A stretch of DNA of 64,000 nt from Hymenopus coronatus (Eukaryota > Arthropoda > Insecta > Mantodea > Hymenopodidae): the NCBI GenBank assembly GCA_030762935.1, contig CM060880.1:11876501-11940500 (forward strand), written 5' to 3'. Positions within the stretch are counted from its first letter, which is position 1; each line of letters begins with the position of its first letter. Position numbers and translations under genes: made by a program. The notes under the pieces were generated by a model, which did not search any database, had not been told where the DNA came from, and saw nothing but the letters and a program-made list of their open reading frames with translations. Below are positions 35,001-45,233 of the stretch, one piece after another.

Positions 35001-38000
35001 TAAAAGTTATCCAATGTATAATAGCAAAGTGAAGCAATGCTTATTGACTTGTTTTAGTACTAAAAGTGACATGAGATTATAAAATGTTAATACATACAAT
35101 GGTACTGTGAGAATTGATGCAAGTCCACTATTGTATAGTGCAGTTATCAAAAGGAAGTAAAGAGAAAGCCAAGTCATAAAATGTTTCCAAGGAGAAGAAT
35201 GCCTTTCCTCATTTGGAACTTGTAAAACAAACATGCCAAGTGTATTGAAGAAACTTCTGCCCAAAGTTATTCTCTCTTTGGTGAAACCTGAAATTAACAA
35301 AAATTGATTATCAGTTCAACAAATCCAGTAAACAGGAACATTTTAATGAAATAAAATTGGAAAATGCAACAAGGTGATGTGTGGCCATTTCCAATTTATA
35401 ATGAATATCAGTTTGAGCAATCTGGAATAATTGCCAATGAAAATTGTTAGGGCCATTTTTCAGAAAAATCAAAATTTTCAAAAATTTTTCCATGCAAAGT
35501 GTGTTTGGGGTGGGGGGGGATTTTCTTGAAAATCTTTGTGTCACCTCCTTGGGTGATACTAAACTTAAATATCAAGTATGATGTTTAACACACACAAAGT
35601 GGGAGTCTGCTATATTTGTTATATTATGTACAAATCTCTACATTTGACTAATCTGGACTTCTATTTGGAAACTTACACTTTCACATCAGTGAAAATTGTA
35701 CTGCTGATGACTTTCAGAAGCTACCCCTGTTAATAATTTCAACTCATACAGTGAAGGAAGCTTTCCAACTGTAGGTAGAAAGTACAGCTCTATTAGCCCT
35801 TTGTTAGTAGTATCTTTCCCTTTGGCCTTTAATCCTACCCTGCTCATCTCATTTGAGTCCCTAGCTGAACGAACTGGGAGCCAGAAATAAGAAAAGAATC
35901 AAAAAAGGGGGAAAAATCTGATGTGTTCCATTTACATGACTTTCTCTACAGCATTGTAACAAATTATTGTTAAACAGCATATTCTTCTATGTACTTTATG
36001 ATAATCGAGATAAACATTAGTAGAAGTTGTCATAATTACTTGCTTTCTTATAAGTAGAAGGAAAATAAGGGAATATACTAGGCTGCATCTTCAATCCTTC
36101 TGGTTTCTAACATTATAGAAACTTGAGGGAAATTTTCATGCTGAATGAGCTGCCCAACAGTCCACAAAGCAAGCCAGGACCAATAGGAGGAATACTGAGA
36201 AGCAGACAGAGTCCAGGAATAAAGAAGTATTGAAGTAAGTCAGATTAGCATTGCAAAGGTTTAAGTTCAATTTTCTTGATATTACATTTTCTAATACACA
36301 TATACCTTTTACTCAGGAACCATTGATGCTAGAATGTTGAAATTTTCTATACTTATCTAACACACATTAATGACTTATAACTGCCTCATTCATAAGCCTA
36401 GCTTACAAATTATAGAAATTATAAATTTTTAACCATGTGAAAATTGAGATATTTTAACTTTCTTTTTTCCACAAATGTGGTATTTTTTAACACAATTATC
36501 TTGAGCCGTATGCTTCTGACAGAGTAGATAAGTATAATCAGAATATGTGCAAAAAATTTGAATATTTTGCTTTGAAAGGTTCCTGAATAAGAGGTACATG
36601 AAATCCCCATGTTTTTTCATGTAAATTTTCTTTTTTTTTTCCCCCAACATTAAAATTTTTAAAAATAAAGTTTTGTAGATAAAAGTATAAACTTTTCACC
36701 AGTAGAAATGCAGGCTATTATTGTACATGTCACAAACTTTTCATGAAAATTCATTAAGTACTTACTGATATGTGAGGGGTTAATCTTGACAAATTGTTAA
36801 AGCCTTACAACCACACTACCTTGTACCCTTAACATAATCAATGACACTCATTTGAATTATTTACCTGGAAGGACTTTATGAAGAACTGCAGAGAAGAAGT
36901 AGATGAGAAAAGAAACGGCCAAGATTGACAGCAACACTGCTGTCCACATGCCTGGAGAAAATGGTAGTAGGGCAACAAAATATCCTGGTAACAACTTGGG
37001 CCTTGGTACAACCAGGACAGCAGAACTCTGACAATAAGGATAGCTGCAACAACAGAAATCACACCTTTCCCTGAAGCTTATTAATTCTTTCAGTTCTGAT
37101 TTGTTTAGTGCCAAAAGAGGTTTTTCAAGCTTGATGAGATAGTCAAATTACCTGCTCCCAATGGGCATTCATTGTTGGAGTTAAATGTATTTGGTGTACT
37201 GATAAAGGATAAGACAGGCCCAAACAAAACAGATGGTGATTGCTCTCATTAATGCTATTATGAAACAGCCATTTTTTTAATTAAAATACAAATCTAATAT
37301 AGTCCATTCACATGCCTTTCTCTACCTATTCTTCAACAAATTATTCTTACAATAGCTTATTTACTTTCTCTATACATACTATGCACATAGTGTATAGAGA
37401 AGATATTGCATTCCACCCTAAAATTTTGTCGCCCTCCATGGTGTTGCTGACTTCATATACCCAAGGTCGTGGGTTCAAACCTGGCGGAGGACAATGGATT
37501 TTTTCGGGCATGGTTTCCTTTGGAAGGGAAATAAAGCTGTGGGTCCCGTGTCGTAGATTTACGGCACGTAAAAGAACCTCAAGCCTGATAAAGAGGCCTC
37601 TGAGCAAAATTAAGCTGTATTTCATGCCCAGTATAGAATGGGACACTGAGAACCACTGCAGTTAAAGAGCGTCCATAAATAAAATGCCATATCCATATAC
37701 CCTAAGATTTGATACCAAGATTTCATCAGAAGTATACGTTTTAGAATCCCCTGTATCCAAAAAAAGCATTTTTATAATAAGGTCTGTGTGTGTGTGTGAA
37801 CGCAATAACTCAAAAACGAAAATTCGGTAAAATACCAAACTTGTATATAATTTTCTATCTTCCAAGGATGTGACACAAAGATTTTGCAGAAATCATCCCA
37901 CCCCAAACTACCCTTTACATGAAAAAAATGTTTTTTCAAGAACCTGGAGGTCTGATAGCCAGGTGAGGGTGGAGTGGTCAGTTATTAGGTGGAATGGCTG

Positions 38001-41000
38001 ACCGTACAGATACTGGTAAAAGTGCTCCACTGCCAGGAGCTCTTGCTGGGTAATGCAGTAATTCCTTCCTGCCTTGGAGAGTGTCTTGCTGCAGTGGTCT
38101 ATTAACCACTCATGGCCATCCTGGACCTGGGACAAAATGCCTCCAATGTCGGTGTCACTGACATCTGCGGAAATCCTAAAATAGGTATACTGCAGGGTGC
38201 TGACTCAAGCACCAGGAATGCACTCTCTGTCTCTTCCGATCACTTTAAGGCCAGTACTCCTCCATCAGGTTCTTCCATTGCGATGCTGGAGAAACCTCTG
38301 ACAAACTGGCTGTAGTAGTTGCATAGGCACAGGAAACTTCACAGCTCTTGTTTGTCTTTCGGGTGAGGCCAAACTCCCATTTCTTGAGCCTTCTCTGGGT
38401 CCTGGTCATCCCAGAAGCTGAGACTATTTGACCCAAGTAGACCACCTCCTTGCAGAAGAGTTCTTCTTTGTATTCAGCTTCAGGTTAGCTGGTGCACCTT
38501 TGTAGTATCTTGATCAGGTTCTCAGCATGGTCTTTGAAATTGTTTCCTATGGCAATGAGGTCATCCAGATAGAGCAGGCAGGCATCATAAGTCAACCCTC
38601 TCATGAAGCGCTGAGGGTGGCTGGCACGCTTCATAGCCCAAAGGCCATAACCATAAATTCCCAAAGTCCTTGGCCTGCCAAGAATACGGTCTTTTCCTTG
38701 TCTCTGAGCCCGCCAATATCCTGATTCCAAATCCAAAGGCGAGAACCACTGGGCACTAGCAAGCGTGTCCTCGGTTTCATCAATCCGTGGTAAAGGGAAG
38801 TAGTCCTTTGTGGTGATGTTATTCAGCTTTCTGTAGTCCATGCAGAAGCATAGCTCGCCGTTCTTCTTTCTTCGCCAAGACTACAGGGGAGCACCAAAGG
38901 TTGTCGGAATCTAAAGTGATTCTCCTAGATCTGTCAACCAGCTTGTTCCGCACCTCCGCCTGTTTCGTAAGAGGAACACATTTTGGCGGTTGTCGGATGG
39001 GTCGGGCGTCTGCGGTGTCGATGTAATGGAGTATTCGGTCAGTGCGGAAGTAATCGCCGTTCCCTTAGCTGAAGACGGCTAAGTAGACGCCGAACACTCT
39101 CCAAGTGTGAAGTGATTAGATAGTCGGCCGCCCTCTTCAGCAAGTCTTTCAGCTCAGGCCCCAGGTCCTGCGACGGTACTGGCTGATCGGATCTGTCGTA
39201 TGACGATGCATTCGCTGCTGGCCCGTACACTCCGTAACTCCGTCCCGGCCTGGAAGTCCTGATCGGTGTCTTTTGGTTTCAGCAGCCTTTTGGGTACTTC
39301 TGATCGAACACGTGCAACAATCATCTATAAGCGTTCCAAAGCAAACCGCTAATACACGTGGGCGATTAAGAGCCAGCAAGGCGTAGTCACAATATGCATA
39401 CGCATATACCTTGCCATTCTGAAGGCACGTATGATGTGCAGCCGTGTGGTCGGCTACTATGCATAGTTCCCCTGCTTTATTACAACTGTGTAAATACACA
39501 GTGAAATGGTTCCAAGAAAATTTCGTTTGTATGCGCCTTTCCACAGTTCCTGGAATTTTTTGCTGTGTAATTGGAAACTTTAAAAAGAGAGCAACCAGGA
39601 TTGAAAGGAGATCTGTAAAGAGAGTGCAAATGAATTAGAGAAAATCGAAACAGTAGACAACTGAATGAAGAGCGTCGAAGCGGTAAGAAACAACATTTGT
39701 AGCAGCGTTTGAAATAAAGATTGATGTTCTGGTGCCAGGAGCGGCGATAAACGTCACGATGAGGACATGATAAAAGCATTACTAGTCGAAACTAAGTCGT
39801 GAAACCTAAAATGGAGGCAGAAAAGAAAAATGAAATCCTGAATGGAGAAGATGATCATGAAAATTAAATCCGGAAAGGAAGAAATGAAACCCGGAAGGTA
39901 AGATGGCAAAGAAAACGAAATCTAGATTAGAGCAGATGCAGGAAAAAATGTAACCTGGATTGTAGAAAATGGAGAAGATATATACAGATATAATGATGCT
40001 CAAATGTCCAAGATGAAGACGTAGATATCCAGCAAAATTGACTACTGGCCGGCATGAAGGGCTCGGTGGAAGAATGAAGGACCTTGATCAATGCGTTAAC
40101 GCCCTGGAGGACGCCGGGCACCTTAACATCCTGGAGGGACTATGCCAAGGGACTGAACAGCATGGTAGAAAGGATTTTCGAAAAGGCTTAAGGACTTGAG
40201 GGTCGAGACACCAGAACATGACACATCATCTGCACGTTTCAAGCTACCCAACTACGACCGATTGTCAATTTTTAAAGTCTTCCGCCAACCGATGGTCAGT
40301 AGAGGAGGATGCCGCACAGTAAATAGCCAGTTTCCAGGGAAGGGCAGCAAAATATCTTAAATATGATTCCGACATCGCCTGTATCCGAAGATTTCTGAGA
40401 GGGTTCGAGAATTAGGGGAGGAATTTCAGGTATGGAATTAATAGGACCTTTTTTTTTTTTTTTTGCTTTGTTTTGTTTTTGAAGGTCTAGTTACTTCTGC
40501 AGCTTATATAGAAATGCTGCAGAACTTTGTAGCATACAAGATGGAAATAACCACATTCTGAATTTCATTTGGCAACAAGATGGAGCTCCACCCCATTTTT
40601 GACTGAACGTTCCAAATGTTTTAAATAACATATTCAGTGAATGGGTTGGAACGCCGTAGGAGTTGTGATTGACCTCCACGTTCTTGTGATTTTAGTCATG
40701 TGATTTCAGTCTGTGGGGGATTCTGAAGGATATAATGTTCTTATCACCAAGAAATTTAGATAAACTGAGAATGTCCATTCAAAATGCATTTCATACTATC
40801 AACCAAGTTAAACCTTTACTGTCCCGTATTCGTAAATCAGTTGTAAGGCGTTGCCTGATATGCATCGAGTAAGGAGGCAGATAATATGAACAAAAATTAA
40901 CGTGTTTATGTATTGCCAACAATTTAAAACTATTCTCTTTATTATATGTTCAAGTAAAAAAAAATGTATTTTTGTTATGTCTTAATGTATGGTGAAATTG

Positions 41001-42478
41001 ATTTTAGTGCCACCCTGTATGTATACCGGTAAAATCTCGGTATCGATTTTTTGGGTCTATGCCTTCCCTACCTATAAAAACATACGTGCTAGAAAGTCAT
41101 AAAATGAGAAGCTAATTGGATGGAATGACTTAAAACATGATTATCTACGCTCTCAGGTGTTTTTATTACGATTTCCAACTCTGTAAGACGTGTACAGCTT
41201 TTCTCTAAATTCATACTCCAGGTCCTAGTAGGGGTACGAAGAGATCCCCAGATCGGAAATGGAATTCAAGGCCCCTGGATTTAAAAGTCAGTACACTATT
41301 ATACCAGAGCGGCAGTGTAAACTTTTTACTTACGTAAAATCTATCCAAAGCCATTCATAATACCACTCCAGATACACAGCTGCAAATCCAACGTCAGCGT
41401 CTCCATTTAGCACAGAGCCTACAATGCCGTTACCAGTGCCATTTTCGAAAATAACACCCCAGAAATTATCCAAATCAAGAAACTCATCCGTTGTGGCATT
41501 TAGTTTCCTCACTAGTTCGCTGAAAATTAAATATTCGATTCCATCTCGAACGGGCTGCCCGTCTTTGTCGTGCATGACTATAAAAGGGTCATAGGGTATA
41601 TAGGTAGCCTTGATAGCCTTTCCTTGCAGATCGACTATTTTGTTAGGATAAAGCTCTACACAGAGAGCGAAATTTCCTTCTGGACCACTTTGCATCCATG
41701 TATCAAGGAGTATTTCCTGTGAAGGATTACGACCAACAAAACTCTGAGTTACAATATCTATGGCTAAAAACATGTTGTCAGTGTCATACTGTGAAGTGGC
41801 TGAATGTCCAAGATTCATATTCTGTTTATTTGTCCTGTTCTTAAAGGTCAAAAATAGATTTTCAGTGAATCTCCTGCCTTGAAATAAGACATCTGGTCTG
41901 TGAGGTTCTTGTCCTTGAAGTTGCAGGCTGAGCGATTCTTCAAGAGATGCCGGTACAGGAATGTCTGTATGTATTTTAGCTATTAGTATATTCGGCATGA
42001 GTTCCAACTCTTTCATGTTCAACACGTCTTCTGCAAACACATCCATGTCTTTTGTCTTCACACTTGGTAGAAACAGATAATATCTTGGTACCCTCTGAAC
42101 GGTTCTCATAACAGCTCTGCTGAAACTGCGTATAAATGCCCTAGAGTTTGTTACTTGCACCACATACCCCAGGCAGCCTGCATCTAGCGTCTTCTCCAGA
42201 AGTCGTTCAAATGACTGTGCTCTTTCATCAAGAACAAAAGTATCCTTAGTATTGTCATCCAACACATCTACTATGATACGCATTATGGCAAGTTTATCGA
42301 TATCCACATCGCTCAAGAGCTCCGTTTTCTCTGAGATAAATACGACGCAGGGAAATCCAATAAAATAAGTCCGTGTTATTTGATATATCATATTGTGAAT
42401 CGCCACATTCAATATAGTCTGCAGAAAGACGCCATGTGGAAGGAACGCAAACAATATAATTATATTAAATTCAGGCAT
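27822..42478 (-). CDS. Divergent ionotropic receptor (IR), complete, five exons
   Basis: Ligand-gated cation channel of the insect IR family, related to ionotropic glutamate receptors and acting in chemosensory neurons. Exons in coding order: 42478-41334, 37043-36865, 35287-35098, 32636-32425, 28237-27822. All junctions are GT-AG and the phases match (2, 1, 2, 1), giving 713 residues. Residues 1 to about 20 look like a signal peptide. Exon 1 holds the extracellular amino part and S1 half. TM1 is about 414-436, the pore loop about 453-466 (SFFNTLGMFVLQVP), TM2 about 476-500 followed by YNSGLASILTVPLYEHP, typical of insect IRs. S2 spans about 505-675, TM3 about 676-694, and the cytoplasmic tail is short. 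An in-frame TAG lies just upstream of the ATG. It looks intact. Not assigned to a conserved IR subfamily; divergent IRs usually need a co-receptor such as IR25a. Confidence 0.92.
28375..28600 (+). repeat. R1-like fragment, degenerate
   Basis: GA-rich stretch followed by aactcaaaaacagatgaata and ggctctaatgatgaattaag, which match the R1 middle. Confidence 0.5.
28608..28872 (+). repeat. SINE C copy
   Basis: Head gcctgggtggcttagttggt is a good A-box region and gggttcgagtcccgcc near 28728 a perfect B box, but they lie about 110 bases apart because a GC-rich segment with ctcgctttggcg sits between. Ends in an A-rich tail at 28866-28880. Lies in receptor intron 4, opposite to its transcription. Confidence 0.82.
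28905..29045 (-). repeat. R1 fragment joined to an inverted copy
   Basis: Reverse-strand R1 text around a (CT)n microsatellite (28959-29003). It meets the + strand copy at about 29045 in an internal, not terminal, junction. Confidence 0.6.
29046..29745 (+). repeat. R1 repeat copy, missing the 5' end
   Basis: From gtgaacacgataactcaaaa through gggaatagcctctgaagac to aacacatcagattttttttc. Close to the copy at 46003 over its whole length, so probably young. Confidence 0.9.
29746..30305 (-). repeat. R1 repeat copies, reverse (two 5' ends)
   Basis: Reverse copy 29746-30175 ends with tactatgtacatagtacagg, the 5' palindrome. A second 5' fragment, again reverse, covers about 30190-30305. Confidence 0.8.
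30525..31050 (+). repeat. Three R1 3'-end fragments in a row
   Basis: 3' ends are visible near 30583 and 31045 (cacatcagattttttta), with lacking or broken 5' parts and one internal restart near 30828. Confidence 0.75.
31235..31290. repeat. Solo arm of the 61-kb foldback element
   Basis: gagtcgaccagacactctat with its flanks matches the terminal inverted repeats of the element at 61039-61563. Confidence 0.7.
32425..32636 (-). CDS. IR gene exon 4 (S2, first half)
   Basis: Acceptor ttacacag. YEHPLDTLVDLAASD begins S2; the exon ends ...IIIEQLSGG at donor gtaagt, phase 1. Confidence 0.9.
33295..33600 (+). repeat. R1 repeat copy, 5' part
   Basis: From tttctctagcacataagtac and the ggaaatatatgttttgaacc motif to the caagaaaatccccaaccccc motif near 33540. 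Confidence 0.78.
33601..33810 (-). repeat. R1 5' fragment with near-perfect palindrome
   Basis: Reverse text ends with tttctctatacactatgtac / atagtatgtatagagaaagt, almost a perfect palindrome of about 40 bases at 33770-33807. Confidence 0.8.
34335..34655 (+). pseudogene. Penelope-like GIY-YIG endonuclease remnant
   Basis: SGIYKMEC near 34351 and, after a stop, QIYIGKTKRSRNEIKEHF correspond to the GIY...YIG motifs of Penelope endonucleases. Stops interrupt it. Confidence 0.65.
34656..34850 (-). repeat. SINE B copy, head missing
   Basis: Contains ctctttaactgctgtggttc, gaggttcttttacgtgccg and ccttccgaaggaagccatgc, as in the 15003 copy, but stops before the tRNA-like head. Confidence 0.8.
35098..35287 (-). 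CDS. IR gene exon 3 (pore loop, TM2)
   Basis: Acceptor atttcag. Pore loop SFFNTLGMFVLQ, then the TM2 helix WLSLYFLLITALYNSG and the conserved LASILTVP. Donor gtatgt, phase 2. Confidence 0.9.
35440..35600 (-). repeat. R1 internal fragment
   Basis: Reverse R1 text around gggtgggggggga ttttcttg and gatactaaacttaaatatc. Just outside receptor exon 3 in intron 2. Confidence 0.7.
35913..36092 (-). repeat. R1 3'-end fragment
   Basis: Begins aatctgatgtgttccattta and runs through aacaaattattgttaaacag to gggaatatactaggc. Confidence 0.78.
36865..37043 (-). CDS. IR gene exon 2 (end of S1, TM1)
   Basis: Acceptor ttgttgcag. YPYCQSSAVLVVPRPK continues S1, then WTAVLLSILAVSFLIYFF forms TM1. Donor gtaaat, phase 1. 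Confidence 0.9.
37290..37935 (+). repeat. R1 copy with a nested SINE B
   Basis: A small reverse 3' end (37290-37350) is followed by a + strand 5' palindrome (37362-37402). The copy is split by SINE B at 37428-37678 and resumes to about 37935, where it abuts the Gypsy relic. Confidence 0.8.
37428..37678 (+). repeat. SINE B copy, full length, nested in R1
   Basis: Head ccctccatggtgttgctgac, B box gtgggttcaaacctggcgg near 37470, body as in the other copies, tail at gtccataaataaaatg. R1 text on both sides is continuous. Confidence 0.87.
37936..39240 (-). pseudogene. Gypsy-type pol relic (RT and RNase H)
   Basis: Reverse-strand frames show, in order, DARPIRQPPK, MDYRKLNNITTKDYFPLPRI (RT), LYLDDLIAIG (YxDD catalytic box), YLGQIVSASG, then RNase H text with QQELLAVEHF and LITDHSTLTWL. 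Several frameshifts and an internal deletion separate them, and the 3' part (integrase) is missing where the R1 copy begins. It is a dead fragment of a Ty3/Gypsy element in receptor intron 1. Confidence 0.85.
39640..39745 (+). other. Possible LTR end and primer-binding site
   Basis: AATAAA at 39713-39718 is followed by tggtgccaggagcgg at 39730-39744, which starts with TGG as tRNA-primed binding sites do. The gag-like remnant lies immediately downstream. Confidence 0.45.
39745..40440 (+). pseudogene. Gypsy-type gag relic
   Basis: Charged text with repeated Lys/Glu words (about 39810-40020), then RFKLPNYDRL near 40238 and, in another frame, ANRWSVEEDAAQ and FQGRAAKYL, a pattern typical of Gypsy gag. 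Stops and frameshifts throughout. It runs opposite to the pol relic. Confidence 0.55.
40465..40885 (+). pseudogene. Tc1/mariner-related transposase carboxyl relic
   Basis: Fragments in shifting frames: AAYIEMLQNFV, QQDGAPPH, SDFS/CDFSLWGI-like text near 40690-40720 and NQVKPLLSRIRKSVVRRC near the end. This matches the carboxyl half of transposases with the DUF4817 amino domain. Frameshifts show it is dead. Confidence 0.65.
41334..42478 (-). CDS. IR gene exon 1 (signal peptide, amino-terminal region, S1)
   Basis: Starts at ATG 42476-42478 with a hydrophobic leader (MPEFNIIILFAFLPHGVFLQ). Ends ...YEWLWIDF plus two bases of a Thr codon before donor gtaagt. The whole amino-terminal region and S1 lie in one long exon. 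A possible acceptor (ctgctag) just upstream of the ATG means an extra 5' exon cannot be excluded. Confidence 0.92.
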
Positions 42479-42917
42479 GTTCTAGCAGGCGACAATACAG
42501 AATGAAGCTAACGTTTCCAATACCTCAAAATGTTCATTAAAATGTCTTCAATTGGCTGTTTGTTTGTGTGTGTGTGTGTATTTACTGTTGATTGTTTCTT
42601 TAAATCAAAAGGCATTTTTCACAACGCAGTACATTTGTCTTACTTTTATTCCATTTAAGTCATTAGTGCGAAAAAAAAGCATACATTCTTCGAAGATTTG
42701 ATTGATTACAGCTTTACTGAAAAATGCATAAATCGTTTTATATGCATGTGGTCGGTTTAAAATTGCCACAAGGAAGTAGAGAGAAATTAATGTTTTTACT
42801 AGAAGCCAATATTTTAGCAAGAGTCAAATGTTGATATTGCGTGACATGTGTAACCAAATAATTAATGCAAATCTACAGAGCGCTCAATATTAAACTGTAA
42901 AATCAATTTAAAAAAAA

Positions 42918-43775
42918 TTGATGTGTTCCATTCACATGACTTTCTCTACATCTCTGCAATAAATTATTGTTAAAACGTTTATTCTTCTATTTGTAATGCT
43001 AATCGAGAAAAAATTAGCAGAAATGGAGTTATTACCTGCTTCCTTGTAAGTAGAAGGAAAATAAGGGAATATCATAGGCTAAATCGATAGTCAAATCTTT
43101 TAAAAGTCGGCTGCTATGTGATTGAAGTAATTTTGTTTGTATGGACAGGAGTTGACAAATTCCCGTATGAAAGAAGTGTTTTAAAGCTGAAGCCAATAAT
43201 AAGGAATATCTCAAAAAACGACCCACTCCACTAAAAAAATGTATATAACATAAATCGTGTGTTTTAACGAACTCTACATTTTCTGTTAAGTAAGTTTTTG
43301 TATCTTGCGGTTTGACCGTTGTACAAAATTCCGTAAAATTCATCCAAGATAAAGTAGTCATCAGAGGCTACTCCCAGAGAATTCAAGATATACATTTTAT
43401 TTGTCAGGTAAATATTTTAATATACGACATTTTAATCAAAATCGTTGAGAAAATCAAAATTTTCGAAAATGTTTCCATGTAAAGGGTAGTTTGTGGTGGG
43501 AGGATTTTCTTGAAAATCTTCGTGTTGCATCCTTGGAAGATACCAAAACTAAATACCAAGTTTGGTATTTAACGGTCTTTTCGTTTTTGAGCTATGCTGT
43601 CTACAGACACGCACGCGCGCGCGCGCACACACACGCACACACGGGCATTTTTCCAAAAATGATTTTTTTGGATTCAGGGGGACCCAAAACATGAATTTGC
43701 GGTGAAATCTCGGTCTCGAAATTTTGGGTCCATGCCTTCTCTATACACTATGTACATAGTACGTGTAGAGAAGGT
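42918..43775 (-). repeat. R1 repeat copy, full length
   Basis: From gatgtgttccattcacatga to the palindrome ctatacactatgtacatagt near 43742-43772. Contains the reverse GT tract (CACGCGCGCGCACACACACG at 43605-43640). About 140 bases upstream of the receptor start codon side at its nearest feature, so it lies in the putative receptor promoter region. Confidence 0.9.
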
Positions 43776-44506
43776 AAAAGTATTTTCAGAAAAAAACCGC
43801 GTGTGTGTGTCCGTGTGTCTGTGAACACGATAACTCAAAAATGAAAAGTCGGTAAAATACCAAACTTTGTATTTAAGTTTAGTATCTTCCAGGGATGCGA
43901 CACGTAGATTTTGAGAAAAGTTCCCCCACCCCAAACTACCCTTTACATGGAAAACATTTAGAACATTTTGATTTTCTCAAAAATGGCTCTCAACGATTTT
44001 GATTAAAATACCGTAGGTATATTAAAGACATTTATATTGCAAATAAAATTTTCTGGGAATAGCCTCTAAAGACTTCTTTATTCTGACTGAATGTATTTTG
44101 TTGAATTTTGTGTAACTCGTAAACCGCAAGAGATATACAAAAACTTGCTACACAATTTATGTCATATGCATTTTTTTTTATTAATTGATCATTTCTAAGA
44201 CATTCCTTGTTATTTATTTCAGATTTAAAATATTTAAACTTTTCTCACACGGAAAGCTGTAAACTCCTGGCCCTGCATAGGAACGGATTTCAATCACATG
44301 GAAACTAGCTTTTAAAAGATTTGACTGTCGGTTTAACCTTGTGTATTCCCTTATGTTCTTTCTACTTACAAGGAAGCAAATAATTAAGAGAATATCTGCT
44401 AATGTTTATTACGATTATCATAAAGTAGATGGAAGAATATGCTTTTTAGGAATAATTTGTTACAGGAATGTAGAGAAAGTCATGTGAATGAACACGTCAG
44501 ATTTTT
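43730..44506 (+). repeat. R1 repeat copy sharing its palindrome with the previous one
   Basis: Head-to-head with the reverse copy: one palindrome (43742-43775) serves both. Runs to gaacacgtcagattttttag. Confidence 0.85.
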
Positions 44507-44672
44507 TAGTTATGCTACACATACACACTCACACACAAGGACTTTTTACTAAAATGCTATTTTTCATACATGGACTCTAAAACGTGTATTTCCAGAGAAA
44601 CTTCGGTATAGAATTTTGGGCGGAACCAATACCTTCTCTGCCTATGTGCTATGTAAGAAGTACAGAAAGTAA
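44507..44672 (-). repeat. R1 5' fragment
   Basis: Reverse text from tatgctacacatacacactc to accttctctgcctatgtgct and acagaaagtaaaa. Confidence 0.75.
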
Positions 44673-44858
44673 AAATGCTTGAAGTAATGAGTCGCCTAAA
44701 GATTAAGTTGCTATCCTATCACATATATATATCCACTTACATACATAAGATTAAATTTAATTGTTCTATACATATCTACTGAATTAAGTATAATGGGAAC
44801 GAAAACTGAAAGAAAACTATCTGTTTCCATTGAAATAAGTGTTCACAGATGAATGCTG

Positions 44859-45233
44859 TCATTTTTCAATTGTTCTTTCGAGTTTACACACAGAATCAGC
44901 TCCAAAGAAGCTGGCATCTATTTTCACCCAGAAATCATGTGCCATAAGAAACCTAGTCCCGCCACTGCCGTAATCCGGTTGCGTATAGTGTGACATTTTT
45001 TTGTTTGTGTTTAAATTGTACTGACATATTTCCCGAGCCAGGAGAGATGTGTTAATATCAGCTTTCACTTTCATTAATGCTGAAGGTTGGTTGGTGCTGT
45101 TGTGAAAATGGCTGCTCGCCTCCTTGTGGTTTAGCATGCAAAATAAACAATTCAGGTTTATGTATGAGCTTCTCGTTGTGGAGGTGCCATCATCACCTCT
45201 GAATATCTCAGTGGTGGCCAAGCTGGTCCTCAC
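44859..45233 (-). CDS. Unidentified open frame, possibly an exon or remnant
   Basis: Open frame of 124 codons ending ...CKLERTIEK. Composition is less biased than in nearby shadow frames, with segments such as MSHYTQPDYGSGGTRFL and AHDFWVKIDASFF. It lies about 2.4 kb upstream of the receptor on the same strand, between R1 copies. I do not recognise it and no flanking splice signals were confirmed. Confidence 0.25.
   Translation of the reverse strand: MRTSLATTEIFRGDDGTSTTRSSYINLNCLFCMLNHKEASSHFHNSTNQPSALMKVKADINTSLLAREICQYNLNTNKKMSHYTQPDYGSGGTRFLMAHDFWVKIDASFFGADSVCKLERTIEK

Larger units (their letters stand above)
34193..35008. mobile_element. Inverted-repeat structure holding a Penelope-like relic and SINE B
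   Basis: The left arm 34200-34345 (for example acactaaacaacacttactt) reappears inverted at 34862-35005. Between them are a Penelope-like GIY-YIG remnant and a SINE B copy. Penelope elements often carry terminal repeats in inverted arrangement. The right arm ends only about 90 bases from receptor exon 3. Confidence 0.7.

Noticed and set aside
36429..36650. Overlapping Lys/Ile-rich frames on the - strand in receptor intron 2
   Set aside because: AT-driven shadows; not in phase with receptor exons and lacking splice sites.
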